From Candidatus Peribacteria bacterium RIFCSPHIGHO2_02_FULL_49_16 (GTDB lineage Bacteria > Patescibacteriota > Gracilibacteria > Peribacterales > Peribacteraceae), in the NCBI GenBank assembly GCA_001788955.1, contig MFXT01000026.1:65760-129759 (forward strand): a stretch of DNA of 64,000 nucleotides, written 5' to 3'. Below, piece after piece: positions 33,489-42,353 of this stretch (positions are counted from its first letter, which is position 1; the number at the start of each line of letters is the position of its first letter). A program made the position numbers and the translations under genes. A model generated the notes under the pieces. That model was given only the letters and a program-made list of their open reading frames with translations, was not told the origin of the DNA and did not search any database.

Positions 33489-34163
33489 ATGACACGAGGA
33501 AAAACATACCGTGAAAAACGCACGCTGATTGAGAAAGAATCGTATCCTATTTCACAGGCAATGGATCTTTTAACAAAGGTCAGTAGGGTAAAATTTGATG
33601 CCACAGCCGAAGCGCATATTCGCATCAAGGCAGATACGACAGAGGCAAATCAACTTGTACGCACAACTGTCAATCTTCCGCACGGCACCGGAAAGACTGT
33701 ACGTATTGCCGCCTTTGTTCCGGACGAACTCGCAAAAGACGCAAAAGCAGCGGGAGCAGATATTGTCGGCAATGAAGATCTGATTGCGCAGATAGAAAAA
33801 GGGAAAATCGAATTCGATGCTGCTGTCGCCGTACCGGCAGTGATGAAAAAGCTTGGAAAAGTCGCCAAAATACTCGGTCAGAAAGGCCTTATGCCCAATC
33901 CTAAGGCTGGAACAGTGACAGACAACATCACCAAAACCATCGGGGAGCTTAAAAAAGGACGCATAGAATGTAAGATGGATACATTCGGAATCATTCACGT
34001 TCCTTTTGGCAAAATCTCTTTTGGAAAAGAGAAGCTCGAAGAAAACTTCACTACCCTCATGCAAGCTATAACAGATGCCCGTCCTGCCGGCATCAAAGGA
34101 ATCTATATTTCCTCCGTCACCGTATGCCCGACAATGGGACCGGGAATCAAGATTCAGATATAA
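33489..34163 (+). CDS. rplA: Large ribosomal subunit protein uL1
   Basis: 224-aa L1, stalk protein and often translational repressor of its own operon. Typical features: the N-terminal GKTYREKRTLIEK, FDATAEAHIRI, VNLPHGTGKTVRIA, GQKGLMPNPKAGTVTDNI and the C-terminal GIKGIYISSVTVCPTMGPGIKI. The pyrimidine-rich region before the ATG shows no Shine-Dalgarno. Its presence argues against CPR groups reported to lack L1. Confidence 0.97.
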   Translation: MTRGKTYREKRTLIEKESYPISQAMDLLTKVSRVKFDATAEAHIRIKADTTEANQLVRTTVNLPHGTGKTVRIAAFVPDELAKDAKAAGADIVGNEDLIAQIEKGKIEFDAAVAVPAVMKKLGKVAKILGQKGLMPNPKAGTVTDNITKTIGELKKGRIECKMDTFGIIHVPFGKISFGKEKLEENFTTLMQAITDARPAGIKGIYISSVTVCPTMGPGIKIQI

Positions 34164-34168
34164 GCTGA

Positions 34169-35143
34169 TCACACACGCAAGAGTTGCCGTACTTCTTCCA
34201 ACTTCTCCACTTTTACAAGTTTAGCCCGAAGCTCTGCCGCACCGGGGAATCCTTTTATATAACTACTTAAGTGTTTTCGCATTTCCCGCATCCCACGCCC
34301 CTCCCCCTTCAATCGTACCGCTAATTCACAGTGCTGGAGGATAAAAGGAACCTTTTCTGTAAATGAAATAGCAGTATATTCGTGACTACTCGTTCGCTCG
34401 TTATATGTTGCTCGTTGTAAAGCGTCACAAATCTCTCGCATAACCCACGGGTTCCCAAACGTTCCCCGTCCCACCATAACCCCATCAAGGTTGCCGATCT
34501 TTTTGACGGCATCTTCCGCCGTGTGAATATCACCATTCCCGATTACCGGTACAGATATTTGTCGTTTGAGTTCATAGATCGGTTCCCAGTCTGCGGCCCC
34601 TGAAAATTTTTGATGATATGTCCGACCGTGAATCGCAAACGCATCGGCACCGGCCTCGACGAGTTTTTTACAAAAGGGAATAAGTGTTTCAGATGTATTC
34701 CATCCAAGGCGCGTCTTGACGCTGACAGGAATGGATACGGCTTTCTTGGTGGCATAGACCAGTTCTTGCGCAAGTTCCGGTTTCTGAATCAATGCGGAAC
34801 CGTGGCAGGACGATACGACTTTTGCCGCAGGGCATCCCATGTTGATATCGATACCATCCGCTCCAAGTTCTTCAATAATTTTGGCTGCAGAGAGAAAGTG
34901 ATCTGCATCTTTTCCAAATATCTGCACAATGAACGGACGTTCTCTGTCAACATCGAAGTGCAGCATCTGCATCGTCCGTTTCGCGCCGTAATGGATCGCA
35001 TCCGTACTCAAAAACTCCGTATAGACAATCGTCTCTGGTGCGATACCTTTAATAAATTGCCGGTACGACGCGTCCGTCACTCCTGCCATTGGAGCAAGGG
35101 CAACAAGCGGCCGGGGAGCATCTTTCCAAGAAAATGGACCCAT
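34169..35143 (-). CDS. dus: tRNA-dihydrouridine synthase (DusB-like)
   Basis: FMN-dependent reductase making dihydrouridine in tRNA, 324 aa from the ATG at 35143 (MGPFSWKD). LAPMAGVTDASYRQF and DINMGCPAAKVVSSCHGSALI (active-site Cys) are hallmarks, followed by VKTRLGW, IHGRTYHQKFSG and VIGNGDIHTAEDA for FMN phosphate binding. The start was chosen because upstream residues are not family-like and an AATATA box lies 6 nt upstream. Divergent from the VirB2-like gene. Confidence 0.93.
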   Translation of the reverse strand: MGPFSWKDAPRPLVALAPMAGVTDASYRQFIKGIAPETIVYTEFLSTDAIHYGAKRTMQMLHFDVDRERPFIVQIFGKDADHFLSAAKIIEELGADGIDINMGCPAAKVVSSCHGSALIQKPELAQELVYATKKAVSIPVSVKTRLGWNTSETLIPFCKKLVEAGADAFAIHGRTYHQKFSGAADWEPIYELKRQISVPVIGNGDIHTAEDAVKKIGNLDGVMVGRGTFGNPWVMREICDALQRATYNERTSSHEYTAISFTEKVPFILQHCELAVRLKGEGRGMREMRKHLSSYIKGFPGAAELRAKLVKVEKLEEVRQLLRV

Positions 35144-35225
35144 TGTGTGTATATTCTGCAATTTTTTGTAAAAAAGCAACGAGAACACACTCGAAAAAAA
35201 CCATGAAATGCCCCAATATGCAGAT

Positions 35226-35594
35226 ATGCGTCGCTTGCTCATTGTCGGAGGACTGTTTCTCTGTTTTTTTGTATGGAATGCAAACGTCCTTGAAGCAGCG
35301 TCAATCGTTCCCCAAAATATTCCAGGTTGTAATTTTTTTGAAGGATTAAAAGATCAGGATGGTTTTACCTGCGTGCTCGTTTTTCTAGGAAATATCGCAC
35401 GTTTTCTCCTTGGTTTCACAGGCGTTATCTGCCTCATCATGATCATGATCGGTGGATATCAAATTGCCATCGGATCAGTAATCGGCGACAAGGAGCAAGG
35501 GAAAAGTCGTATTATCTGGTCGCTTGTTGGTCTTCTTGTGTGTATTCTTGCATACGCGATCGTCAATACTGTTGTTGTCATTCTCACCGGTTAA
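35226..35594 (+). CDS. TrbC/VirB2-like membrane protein
   Basis: 122 aa: signal peptide (MRRLLIVGGLFLCFFVWNANVLEA), a Cys-containing extracytoplasmic loop (two Cys, perhaps a disulfide), then two membrane helices (about 57-80 and 95-118) separated by a charged turn (GDKEQGKSR). Same architecture as the genes at 24.6-25.6 kb. Likely a pilin-like or channel subunit of the type IV secretion-like machinery. It is followed after 4 nt by the AI-2E-type transporter gene. Confidence 0.72.
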   Translation: MRRLLIVGGLFLCFFVWNANVLEAASIVPQNIPGCNFFEGLKDQDGFTCVLVFLGNIARFLLGFTGVICLIMIMIGGYQIAIGSVIGDKEQGKSRIIWSLVGLLVCILAYAIVNTVVVILTG

Positions 35595-35598
35595 TCCT

Positions 35599-36846
35599 AT
35601 GTCACACAAGAAAAAAAACACGTTTACATCACTGCGCATTATCGGAAAAAAAGCACAAGACTTGCTGAAAAAAGCAAAAGCAGATGTGGAGCAACAGAAG
35701 CATGTCCCACTCCCAGACGATGGAGAAGAACTTCCGGAACTCGTCATGCATCTCTCTACATGGAGTGTGATGCGTGCGGCATTCATTATCCTCGCCATTA
35801 CCTTCGGTGTGTGGTTTGTTTTTCAGGTACACGACAAAATCCTTCTGCTTTTTCTCGCTTTCTTCGTTGCTGCAATCATCGATCCCGGCGTTCGCTATCT
35901 GGAGTACAAAGGAGTGCCTCGTGGTCTCGCCGTCCTACTTCAGTATTTTCTCGCACTTATTCTCTTTGTTTTTCTCCTTCTGTCACTCATCCCGATCATC
36001 GCTTCGCAGTTGCAACAACTTGCGCTCTTCATCACCGTTGAAGTGGATCAGTTTATTGTAAATCCTCAAATTTCCCTCCCCTTTCTTTCGGAAGCAGTCA
36101 ATATTCGGATGACAAATCTTTTTCAAGGGATGCTGCAAAATATTTCCGTTTACCAGATTGCCGACGCTCTGCAGACTCTCGGTCAGAATCTCTCCATCAC
36201 TGCGCAAGGCTCTGTTCTTTTTGCTACACGACTTGCCGGTTCCGTTCTGAATTTCCTTATTAAGACCATTATTGTTCTGGTGCTCGCGTTTTTCATCCAA
36301 AACGAAAAAGAGCGAATTCATGCCTGGCTGCGCAGCTTCTTTCCACATCACTATCGACAGTACATCGATGGAAAAACCGAGGCGGTGCATATCAAAATCG
36401 GACAGTGGGCACGCGGGCAACTCCTGCTGGGACTCTCTATCGGTCTACTTGTCTTTATTGCTCTCATCATTCTACGCATGCCCTATGCGCTTACTCTTGC
36501 GGTTCTTGCGGGTTTTACAGAATTTATTCCATACGTTGGACCATTTATTGCCGCTGTTCCCGCAGTACTGATCGGACTCACACAAGAAGGACCCCTTTGG
36601 GCGTTGATCATCGCGTGTGTGTATTATGTGATTCAGTGGTGTGAAAACAATCTCCTGGTTCCACTCATCATGAAACGCGCCGTCGGGCTCTCACCTATCG
36701 CCATCATCTTCGCCATGCTTATCGGTGTCAGTTTCGCTCAATTTATCCATCCCGTTCTCGGTCTCCTTCTTGCAATTCCCACAACGACAATCATTGCTAT
36801 TTTTCTTGAAGATTGGCGCATCTTTCGAGAAAGAATGTCAAAATAA
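35599..36846 (+). CDS. AI-2E-type transporter family (PerM-like) membrane protein
   Basis: 415-aa protein with a charged N-terminus and about eight membrane helices. The central FAALIIDPGVRY-like motif and the C-terminal GFTEFIPYVGPFIAAVPAVLIGL signature define the AI-2E/PerM exporter family. Members export autoinducers, organic compounds or cations; substrate here is unknown. The ATG lies 4 nt after the stop of the VirB2-like gene, so the two are probably co-transcribed. Confidence 0.88.
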   Translation: MSHKKKNTFTSLRIIGKKAQDLLKKAKADVEQQKHVPLPDDGEELPELVMHLSTWSVMRAAFIILAITFGVWFVFQVHDKILLLFLAFFVAAIIDPGVRYLEYKGVPRGLAVLLQYFLALILFVFLLLSLIPIIASQLQQLALFITVEVDQFIVNPQISLPFLSEAVNIRMTNLFQGMLQNISVYQIADALQTLGQNLSITAQGSVLFATRLAGSVLNFLIKTIIVLVLAFFIQNEKERIHAWLRSFFPHHYRQYIDGKTEAVHIKIGQWARGQLLLGLSIGLLVFIALIILRMPYALTLAVLAGFTEFIPYVGPFIAAVPAVLIGLTQEGPLWALIIACVYYVIQWCENNLLVPLIMKRAVGLSPIAIIFAMLIGVSFAQFIHPVLGLLLAIPTTTIIAIFLEDWRIFRERMSK

Positions 36847-36938
36847 GTAGACATCATAAGACACCTTGCAAACTTCATCAAAATCCATTCAGAGAACTCC
36901 TCATGAATGCCAAGTTGTGGTAGAATGATTTGAAGACT

Positions 36939-36968
36939 TTGACAGATTGGCACTCGCTCTGTTAGAGT
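36939..36968 (+). promoter_or_regulatory. clpC: Promoter of clpC overlapping CIRCE
   Basis: TTGACA (36939-36944), 18-nt spacer, TAGAGT (36963-36968). The -10 region overlaps the right arm of the CIRCE palindrome. A second possible -10 (TAGAAT, 36921-36926) lies upstream. Confidence 0.6.
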
Positions 36969-36973
36969 GCCAA
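36947..36973. promoter_or_regulatory. CIRCE operator (HrcA binding site)
   Basis: TTGGCACTC, 9 nt, GAGTGCCAA: a perfect inverted repeat of the CIRCE type (consensus TTAGCACTC-N9-GAGTGCTAA), 18 nt before the clpC ATG. Predicts heat-shock control by HrcA. Confidence 0.95.
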
Positions 36974-36991
36974 TTCCTTCCTCCCTCTTCC

Positions 36992-39598
36992 ATGCATCCT
37001 TTCGATCGATTCACACCGAATGCAAAACTCGCACTCCAGATTGCAGAGCAAGAAGCAAAGACAATAAAAAGTCAGTATATCGGTACGGAACACTTGTTTC
37101 TTGGGCTTTTAAGTATCCCTAAATCTTTGGGCTTTTCCATATTCACAGGAGCGGGAGTCACACTGGAAAACGCACGAATTCTCCTGAAAGCAACGAAATC
37201 AAATGATATTGAAGGACAAAATATCAAACATGGTCTCTCTGTTTTTTTGCATAATGTCATCGAACAAGCAGTAATCACCGCACATAAATATCGCCATACG
37301 AACGTGGGAACGGAACACCTTGTTCATGCATTGGTTTCAACCGAAAAGAATGCCGCAACTGTGCTTTTGGAAAACATGCAGGTGGATGTAGAAGAATTGC
37401 GTACACGCGTCGAAGAAATGTTTGGACAAATCAGCCAATTCCGTCAACAGAGTAAAAATATCGAGCAATCACTCGAAGCCTTCTTCCACGGATTGCAGGG
37501 TGCCATTGCCGGTATGCCGGGAGCTGGTGGATCACACGAATCGGAAGGACTAAAAAAGAAGAAGGGCAAAAGTAAAACTCCCGTTCTCGATTATTTTACG
37601 GATGATCTTATTGTCAAAGCAAAAGAGAATAAGATCGATCCGGTCATCGGACGAGATCGGGAGATCGAACGCGTCATTCATATTCTTAGCCGAAAAACGA
37701 AGAATAACCCCATCCTTATTGGTGAACCCGGAGTCGGAAAAACCGCCATCGTAGAAGGTCTAGCACAACGCATTGCATCAGGTATCGTTCCTCCTTCCTT
37801 GAAAGGAAAACGCGTCTTACTTCTTAATATGGGAGCTCTTGTTGCCGGTACCAAGTACCGTGGAGAATTTGAACAACGATTCGAGGATATCATTAAAGAA
37901 GCCACACAGGACGACAGTAATATCATTCTTTTCATAGACGAAATGCATACGGTGATCGGCGCCGGCTCTGCAGAAGGATCACTCGATGCGGCAAATATTT
38001 TGAAACCCACATTGAGCAGAGGCATTCTGCAAGTCATCGGCGCTACCACAACCGATGAATTTCGCACGATTGAAAAGGACCGTGCACTTGCCAGGCGCCT
38101 GCAATCCATCTTTGTAGAGGAACCCAGCGTCGAAGACGCCCTCCAGATCCTCAAAGGTATAAGGGAGTCATTCGAAAAATTTCACATGATTACGATCACG
38201 GATGATGCTCTCGAGGCAGCAGTGAATTTAAGCAAACGATATATCAATGAACGATTTCTCCCGGATAAAGCGATTGATGTTCTTGATGAAGCTGCAGCCG
38301 GAAAGAAAATTATGCACATCACAGAGGAACCGGACATTCAACGTATTGATGAAAAAATGGAAGAACTTATACAGAAACAACAGAAGGCGGTGCGTGCGCA
38401 GAAGTATCATCTAGCATTGAAACTCAAGCAAGAACAACAACTTTTGAAAGAAAAGAAAGAGCGTCTTCTTGATATTCGCGACGGAGACCGTCGAACTCCC
38501 ATCAGTATTACCGGCGACGACATTGCCGATGTTGTCAGTCGTACAACGAATATTCCCGTGACACGACTCCTGCGCTCCGAAGCAAAACGATTGACCAATC
38601 TGGAACAGCAGCTACGAAAATATGTCATTGGTCAGGATGACGCAATTAAAAAAGTGGCACGAGCCATCCGGCGCAGTCGCGTAGGTATCGGTGATATCAA
38701 ACGCCCTATCGGATCCTTCCTTTTCCTTGGACCTACAGGAGTCGGAAAAACGGAACTTGTGCGTACTGTCGCTCGTGAAGTCTTTAATCGGGAAGATGCG
38801 CTCATCAAAATCGACATGTCTGAATTCATGGAACGACATAATATTTCTCGTCTTATCGGAGCAACGGCAGGATATGTGGGATACGAAGAAGGAGGACAGC
38901 TGACCGAAGCCGTTCGCCGCAAACCCTATTCCGTTGTGCTCTTTGATGAAATTGAGAAAGCACATCCCGAATTCTTCAATCTCCTCTTACAGATACTCGA
39001 AGATGGTATCCTGACTGACGGTCAGGGAACGACAGTGGATTTCACAAATACAATCATTGTGATGACGAGCAATATCGGTGCCGAGAAACTGACCAAGCAG
39101 GCAGGAAAAATCGGCTTCAAGCTAGAGGATGAAGCAAGAGCAGAAGAACAGCAGTATGAACAGAAATGCCAGGAGGTTCTCACAGAACTCAAAAATCAGC
39201 TTCGACCGGAATTCCTCAACCGTATTGATCATATTGTGATCTTCAATGCACTTAATCAGGAACATATTCGAAAAATTGTCAAGAATCAGCTTCATTGTCT
39301 CCAAGAACGCCTGCGGGGTCAGGGATTCGAAATGGAAGTGGATCAGAAAGTTATCAATTTTCTTGCAGAAGAAGGATTTGATCCGGAATACGGCGCACGA
39401 CCGGTGCGACGAGTGATTCAGCAGCGTATGGAAGATGAAATCGCAGAACATATCCTGAAAGGCGTTTTTCAGCCAGGAGATTGCATTTCTGTGGTGAAGA
39501 AACGTGATAATCAACTGGATTTCCTTCCAAAAGAGAAACAAGGAAACAAAACCACTAAAAAGAAAAGTACGGTACTCGCGGCAAAGAATGACGAGTAA
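36992..39598 (+). CDS. clpC: ClpC-type AAA+ chaperone/protease ATPase
   Basis: 868-aa Hsp100 unfoldase partnering ClpP. The ATG at 36992 starts the Clp N-domain (MHPFDRFTPNAKLAL..., two repeats to about 145). AAA-1 has Walker A GEPGVGKT and Walker B ILFIDEMHT; a coiled-coil M-domain (about 440-490, short as in ClpC) follows; AAA-2 has GPTGVGKT and VLFDEIEKAHPE. The C-terminus has the RPEFLNRIDHI and EYGARPVRRVIQ signatures. HrcA control is implied by CIRCE directly upstream, replacing CtsR control known in Firmicutes. Confidence 0.96.
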   Translation: MHPFDRFTPNAKLALQIAEQEAKTIKSQYIGTEHLFLGLLSIPKSLGFSIFTGAGVTLENARILLKATKSNDIEGQNIKHGLSVFLHNVIEQAVITAHKYRHTNVGTEHLVHALVSTEKNAATVLLENMQVDVEELRTRVEEMFGQISQFRQQSKNIEQSLEAFFHGLQGAIAGMPGAGGSHESEGLKKKKGKSKTPVLDYFTDDLIVKAKENKIDPVIGRDREIERVIHILSRKTKNNPILIGEPGVGKTAIVEGLAQRIASGIVPPSLKGKRVLLLNMGALVAGTKYRGEFEQRFEDIIKEATQDDSNIILFIDEMHTVIGAGSAEGSLDAANILKPTLSRGILQVIGATTTDEFRTIEKDRALARRLQSIFVEEPSVEDALQILKGIRESFEKFHMITITDDALEAAVNLSKRYINERFLPDKAIDVLDEAAAGKKIMHITEEPDIQRIDEKMEELIQKQQKAVRAQKYHLALKLKQEQQLLKEKKERLLDIRDGDRRTPISITGDDIADVVSRTTNIPVTRLLRSEAKRLTNLEQQLRKYVIGQDDAIKKVARAIRRSRVGIGDIKRPIGSFLFLGPTGVGKTELVRTVAREVFNREDALIKIDMSEFMERHNISRLIGATAGYVGYEEGGQLTEAVRRKPYSVVLFDEIEKAHPEFFNLLLQILEDGILTDGQGTTVDFTNTIIVMTSNIGAEKLTKQAGKIGFKLEDEARAEEQQYEQKCQEVLTELKNQLRPEFLNRIDHIVIFNALNQEHIRKIVKNQLHCLQERLRGQGFEMEVDQKVINFLAEEGFDPEYGARPVRRVIQQRMEDEIAEHILKGVFQPGDCISVVKKRDNQLDFLPKEKQGNKTTKKKSTVLAAKNDE

Positions 39599-39640
39599 CG
39601 CATGGAAAACAGACTGATTTTCTGGTATAATAAAGAGATT

Positions 39641-40099
39641 ATGCCCATCGAAGCAGTCAAAATTCCACAGAACGTGTACATTGAAGACCGCATCATCGGT
39701 CCCATTACACTCAAACAACTTGTTCTCTGCGTCATCGGAGGAGGAATCAGCTACGCTCTGTGGACAGGCTTAAGCAAAGCATATGGTGACCAAGGATTAA
39801 GTATCTTCCTTATCGTCATCAGCCTGATTCCTGCCGTCATTTTCATTGCCTTCGCATTCATCAAAATATACGGACTCTCTCTTATGCGCATCTGTCTTCT
39901 TTCTCTAGAGAAAATGATCAAACCGACAATACGCGTGTGGACTCCGCGCACGGGAGTGAAGATTTCTTATGACATGTATACGAAAGCCAAAAAGAAGACA
40001 GAGGACGACGGTCTGGAGAAAAAGAAAAAACCAACAGCAGAAGAATTGAGTTCACTGCTCGATGTTCCCACTTCTCCCTCTTCACCTGTTCAATCATGA
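39641..40099 (+). CDS. PrgI-family membrane protein
   Basis: 152-aa protein with N-terminal IPQNVYIEDRIIGPITLKQL, the hallmark of the PrgI family linked to conjugative type IV secretion, followed by two membrane helices (about 30-50 and 58-85) and a Lys-rich cytoplasmic tail. PrgI-type genes commonly precede VirB4/TraC ATPase genes. The ATG lies 9 nt after an extended -10 (TGG-TATAAT, 39626-39631). Its stop overlaps the next ATG (ATGA). Confidence 0.87.
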   Translation: MPIEAVKIPQNVYIEDRIIGPITLKQLVLCVIGGGISYALWTGLSKAYGDQGLSIFLIVISLIPAVIFIAFAFIKIYGLSLMRICLLSLEKMIKPTIRVWTPRTGVKISYDMYTKAKKKTEDDGLEKKKKPTAEELSSLLDVPTSPSSPVQS

Positions 40100-40839
40100 A
40101 CAATACCAAGAAAGACACTAAACAGGCAGAAAAAAAGGTATCGAGTACTGTCCGCAAGCGCAAATCACAACAGGCAAACGCAACACAGAGGTACCTTCCC
40201 ATTGCCGAAATCCGCAATGATACCGTCCTTTTAAAAAACGGCGGTCTGCGAGCAATACTGAATGTTGAGGCAACAAATTTCAATCTAAAAAGTGAGACGG
40301 AACAGGAAGCTATTATCGCCGGATACGGTGCATTCATGAATACATTGACCTTCCCTTTACAAATCACCATTCGTTCCTCGCACATCAATGTCGATCCTTA
40401 TCTAAATTTTTTGGGAGAAAAGGCGCAAGGACAGACAAATACACTCTTAAAAGAGCAAACTATTGCGTATATTTCATTCATCAAACGGCTTCTGGAAGTA
40501 TCCGATATTATGAAAAAACAGTTTCTCGTGATCGTGCCCTATGACAAAAGCACGCGAAAAAAGACATTACTCGAAAAATTCTTCGATTGGCTGCACCCGT
40601 ATGATACCGCAGGACATGCTGCAGCACGTTTTCAGGAATTCAATACCATCAAGAAAAAACTCAATGAACGCATGGAACTCGTCGAAGTGGGTTTGAATAA
40701 TATGGGCCTTCATACCAATCGCCTTTCCACAAGACAACTCATCGAGTTATATTATCAGATTTATAATCCTAAAACCAGCCAATACGAGAAAATTCCCGAG
40801 AATCTCGAAGATCTTGCAATCGACAATACAGTTTTGTAG
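40096..40839 (+). CDS. TraC/VirB4 N-terminal-like protein
   Basis: 247-aa soluble protein that resembles the N-terminal (CagE/TrbE-like) domain of VirB4/TraC without the ATPase domain: YLPIAEIRNDTVLLKNGGLRAILNVEATNFNL, then FPLQITIRSSHINVDPYLNFL. The matching ATPase at 17.2 kb lies 23 kb away, so the function may be split between two polypeptides. The Lys-rich N-terminus is disordered. It is co-transcribed with PrgI (4-nt overlap). Confidence 0.8.
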   Translation: MNNTKKDTKQAEKKVSSTVRKRKSQQANATQRYLPIAEIRNDTVLLKNGGLRAILNVEATNFNLKSETEQEAIIAGYGAFMNTLTFPLQITIRSSHINVDPYLNFLGEKAQGQTNTLLKEQTIAYISFIKRLLEVSDIMKKQFLVIVPYDKSTRKKTLLEKFFDWLHPYDTAGHAAARFQEFNTIKKKLNERMELVEVGLNNMGLHTNRLSTRQLIELYYQIYNPKTSQYEKIPENLEDLAIDNTVL

Positions 40840-40845
40840 AATATT

Positions 40846-40874
40846 TTGACAAGAAGTGGCGGAGGTGCCAAAAT
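40846..40874 (+). promoter_or_regulatory. rpsA: Promoter of rpsA
   Basis: TTGACA (40846-40851), exact 17-nt spacer with TG one base before the -10, CAAAAT (40869-40874). The transcript would carry a leader of about 105 nt before the ATG at 40988, unusual here and possibly used for S1 autoregulation. Confidence 0.7.
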
Positions 40875-40987
40875 AACAACTACATATGCTGCTTGTGCAA
40901 GGGTGTATGTCAATTATTTCTTTGTATTTTCTTCCGCTTGCACCGTCTATTTTCATATTTATGCAAATATTGCAGAAAAATACAGTC

Positions 40988-42337
40988 ATGGAACAGCTTC
41001 TTCAAGAGTCTCCTCCCATCCTTCGTCCGCATCCCGGAGAACTTCTTGAGGGAACTATCGTGTTTAAGGGTAAGAATAAAATTCTTCTCGATCTCCAAGG
41101 AGTCGCAACGGGCATTATATCCGGACGGGAGCTGCGTGACTCTTTTAATATATTTCGTACTATCACTCCCGGTGATACCATCAATGCACTCGTACTCGAA
41201 GAAGAAAATGATGAAGGATTGGTGGTGATGAGCTTGCGAATGGCCAGCCAAAAAAAAGCGTGGGATCGTTTTTATACCCTTATTGGAAGCGATCACACGA
41301 TGCCTTTTACTGCCCAAGAGGCAAATAAAGGAGGGCTCCTCGCCAATGTCGATGGCATTCGTACATTTCTTCCTGTCAGTCAATTAGCCCCCGTTCACTA
41401 TCCACGTGTCAGTAATGCGGATTCTGTGGAGATTCTCCAAAGGTTACAGAGATATGTCGGACATACATTCACGGTGAAAATCATCACTATGGATGAAGAA
41501 GCGGGAAAAATTGTCGTTTCTGAACGGGAAGCCATGGCCGAGGAGCGGGCAAAATCCCTTGAAAGTCTACGTCCGGGTGATATCAAGGAAGGTATTGTCA
41601 GTGGAATAGCAAAATTCGGACTCTTCGTGACATTCGAAGGACTGGAAGGACTGGTACATATTTCCGAAATTGCCTGGGGGCATGTGAAAAATCCTACCGA
41701 GCATGCGAAATCCGGAGACAAGGTGCAAGTGAAAGTCATTGGCATCGATGGAGATAAATTGAGCTTAAGTATGAAGCAACTTACCAAAGATCCATGGGAG
41801 GAAGTGGCGGAGCGCTATCCCGTTGGCAAACGCATGCAGGGAACGATTGTTCGTTTTGCCGATTATGGCGCATTCGTGCGACTGGAAAAAGATATCAATG
41901 GACTTATCCATCTTTCCGAACTCGCTCATCATAAAGTTACCGATCCATCCGATGTCCTCACGATCGGTCAAAAAATCGAGGCACAAGTGATTAATATCGA
42001 TATCGATGAACGCCGCATCGGCCTCTCAATTAAGGCACTTCAGCCGATTGATAAGGAGACTTTACAGAAGCTGAAAGAGGAAATGGCAGCAGCGAATTCG
42101 AAAGACTTGAAAGATTCGTCCTCCTTCCCTAAAGCTTCGAACGACAAAAAGGAAGCAAAAAAAGAAATACCAGTCATTCAGGAGGCTTTTGCTCTGGAAG
42201 AGGCGGAATTTGTGGCGTCGAAAACGGGGAAGAAGTATTACGTAATAGATTCCACACAAGGAAAGAAAATAAAACAAGAGAATCGCGTGTACTTTAAAAC
42301 CGCAAAAGAAGCGGAGAAGAGTGGATACGGAAAATAG
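40988..42337 (+). CDS. rpsA: Small ribosomal subunit protein bS1 with extra C-terminal domain
   Basis: 449-aa S1-like protein. Four S1 domains are visible; domains three and four carry GIVSGIAKFGLFVTFEGLEGLVHISEI and GTIVRFADYGAFVRLEKDINGLIHLSEL. After a Lys/Ser-rich linker (about 365-400) a 45-residue C-terminal domain (EFVASKTGKKYYVIDSTQGKKIKQENRVYFKTAKEAEKSGYG) resembles Ada-type metal-binding domains but lacks the usual Cys ligands. The ATG at 40988 was chosen over upstream frames because upstream residues are hydrophobic and leader-like. Confidence 0.9.
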   Translation: MEQLLQESPPILRPHPGELLEGTIVFKGKNKILLDLQGVATGIISGRELRDSFNIFRTITPGDTINALVLEEENDEGLVVMSLRMASQKKAWDRFYTLIGSDHTMPFTAQEANKGGLLANVDGIRTFLPVSQLAPVHYPRVSNADSVEILQRLQRYVGHTFTVKIITMDEEAGKIVVSEREAMAEERAKSLESLRPGDIKEGIVSGIAKFGLFVTFEGLEGLVHISEIAWGHVKNPTEHAKSGDKVQVKVIGIDGDKLSLSMKQLTKDPWEEVAERYPVGKRMQGTIVRFADYGAFVRLEKDINGLIHLSELAHHKVTDPSDVLTIGQKIEAQVINIDIDERRIGLSIKALQPIDKETLQKLKEEMAAANSKDLKDSSSFPKASNDKKEAKKEIPVIQEAFALEEAEFVASKTGKKYYVIDSTQGKKIKQENRVYFKTAKEAEKSGYGK

Positions 42338-42339
42338 TG

Positions 42340-42345
42340 TATGAT
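42340..42345 (+). promoter_or_regulatory. -10 box of a probable leaderless transcript (HAD gene)
   Basis: TATGAT preceded directly by TG, 8 nt before the ATG at 42354. Confidence 0.45.
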
Positions 42346-42353
42346 TCATTTCT

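Noticed and set aside
40840-40987. Known riboswitch class before rpsA
   Set aside because: The leader shows a promoter and a short leader only; I could not match any riboswitch consensus or a clear stem series.
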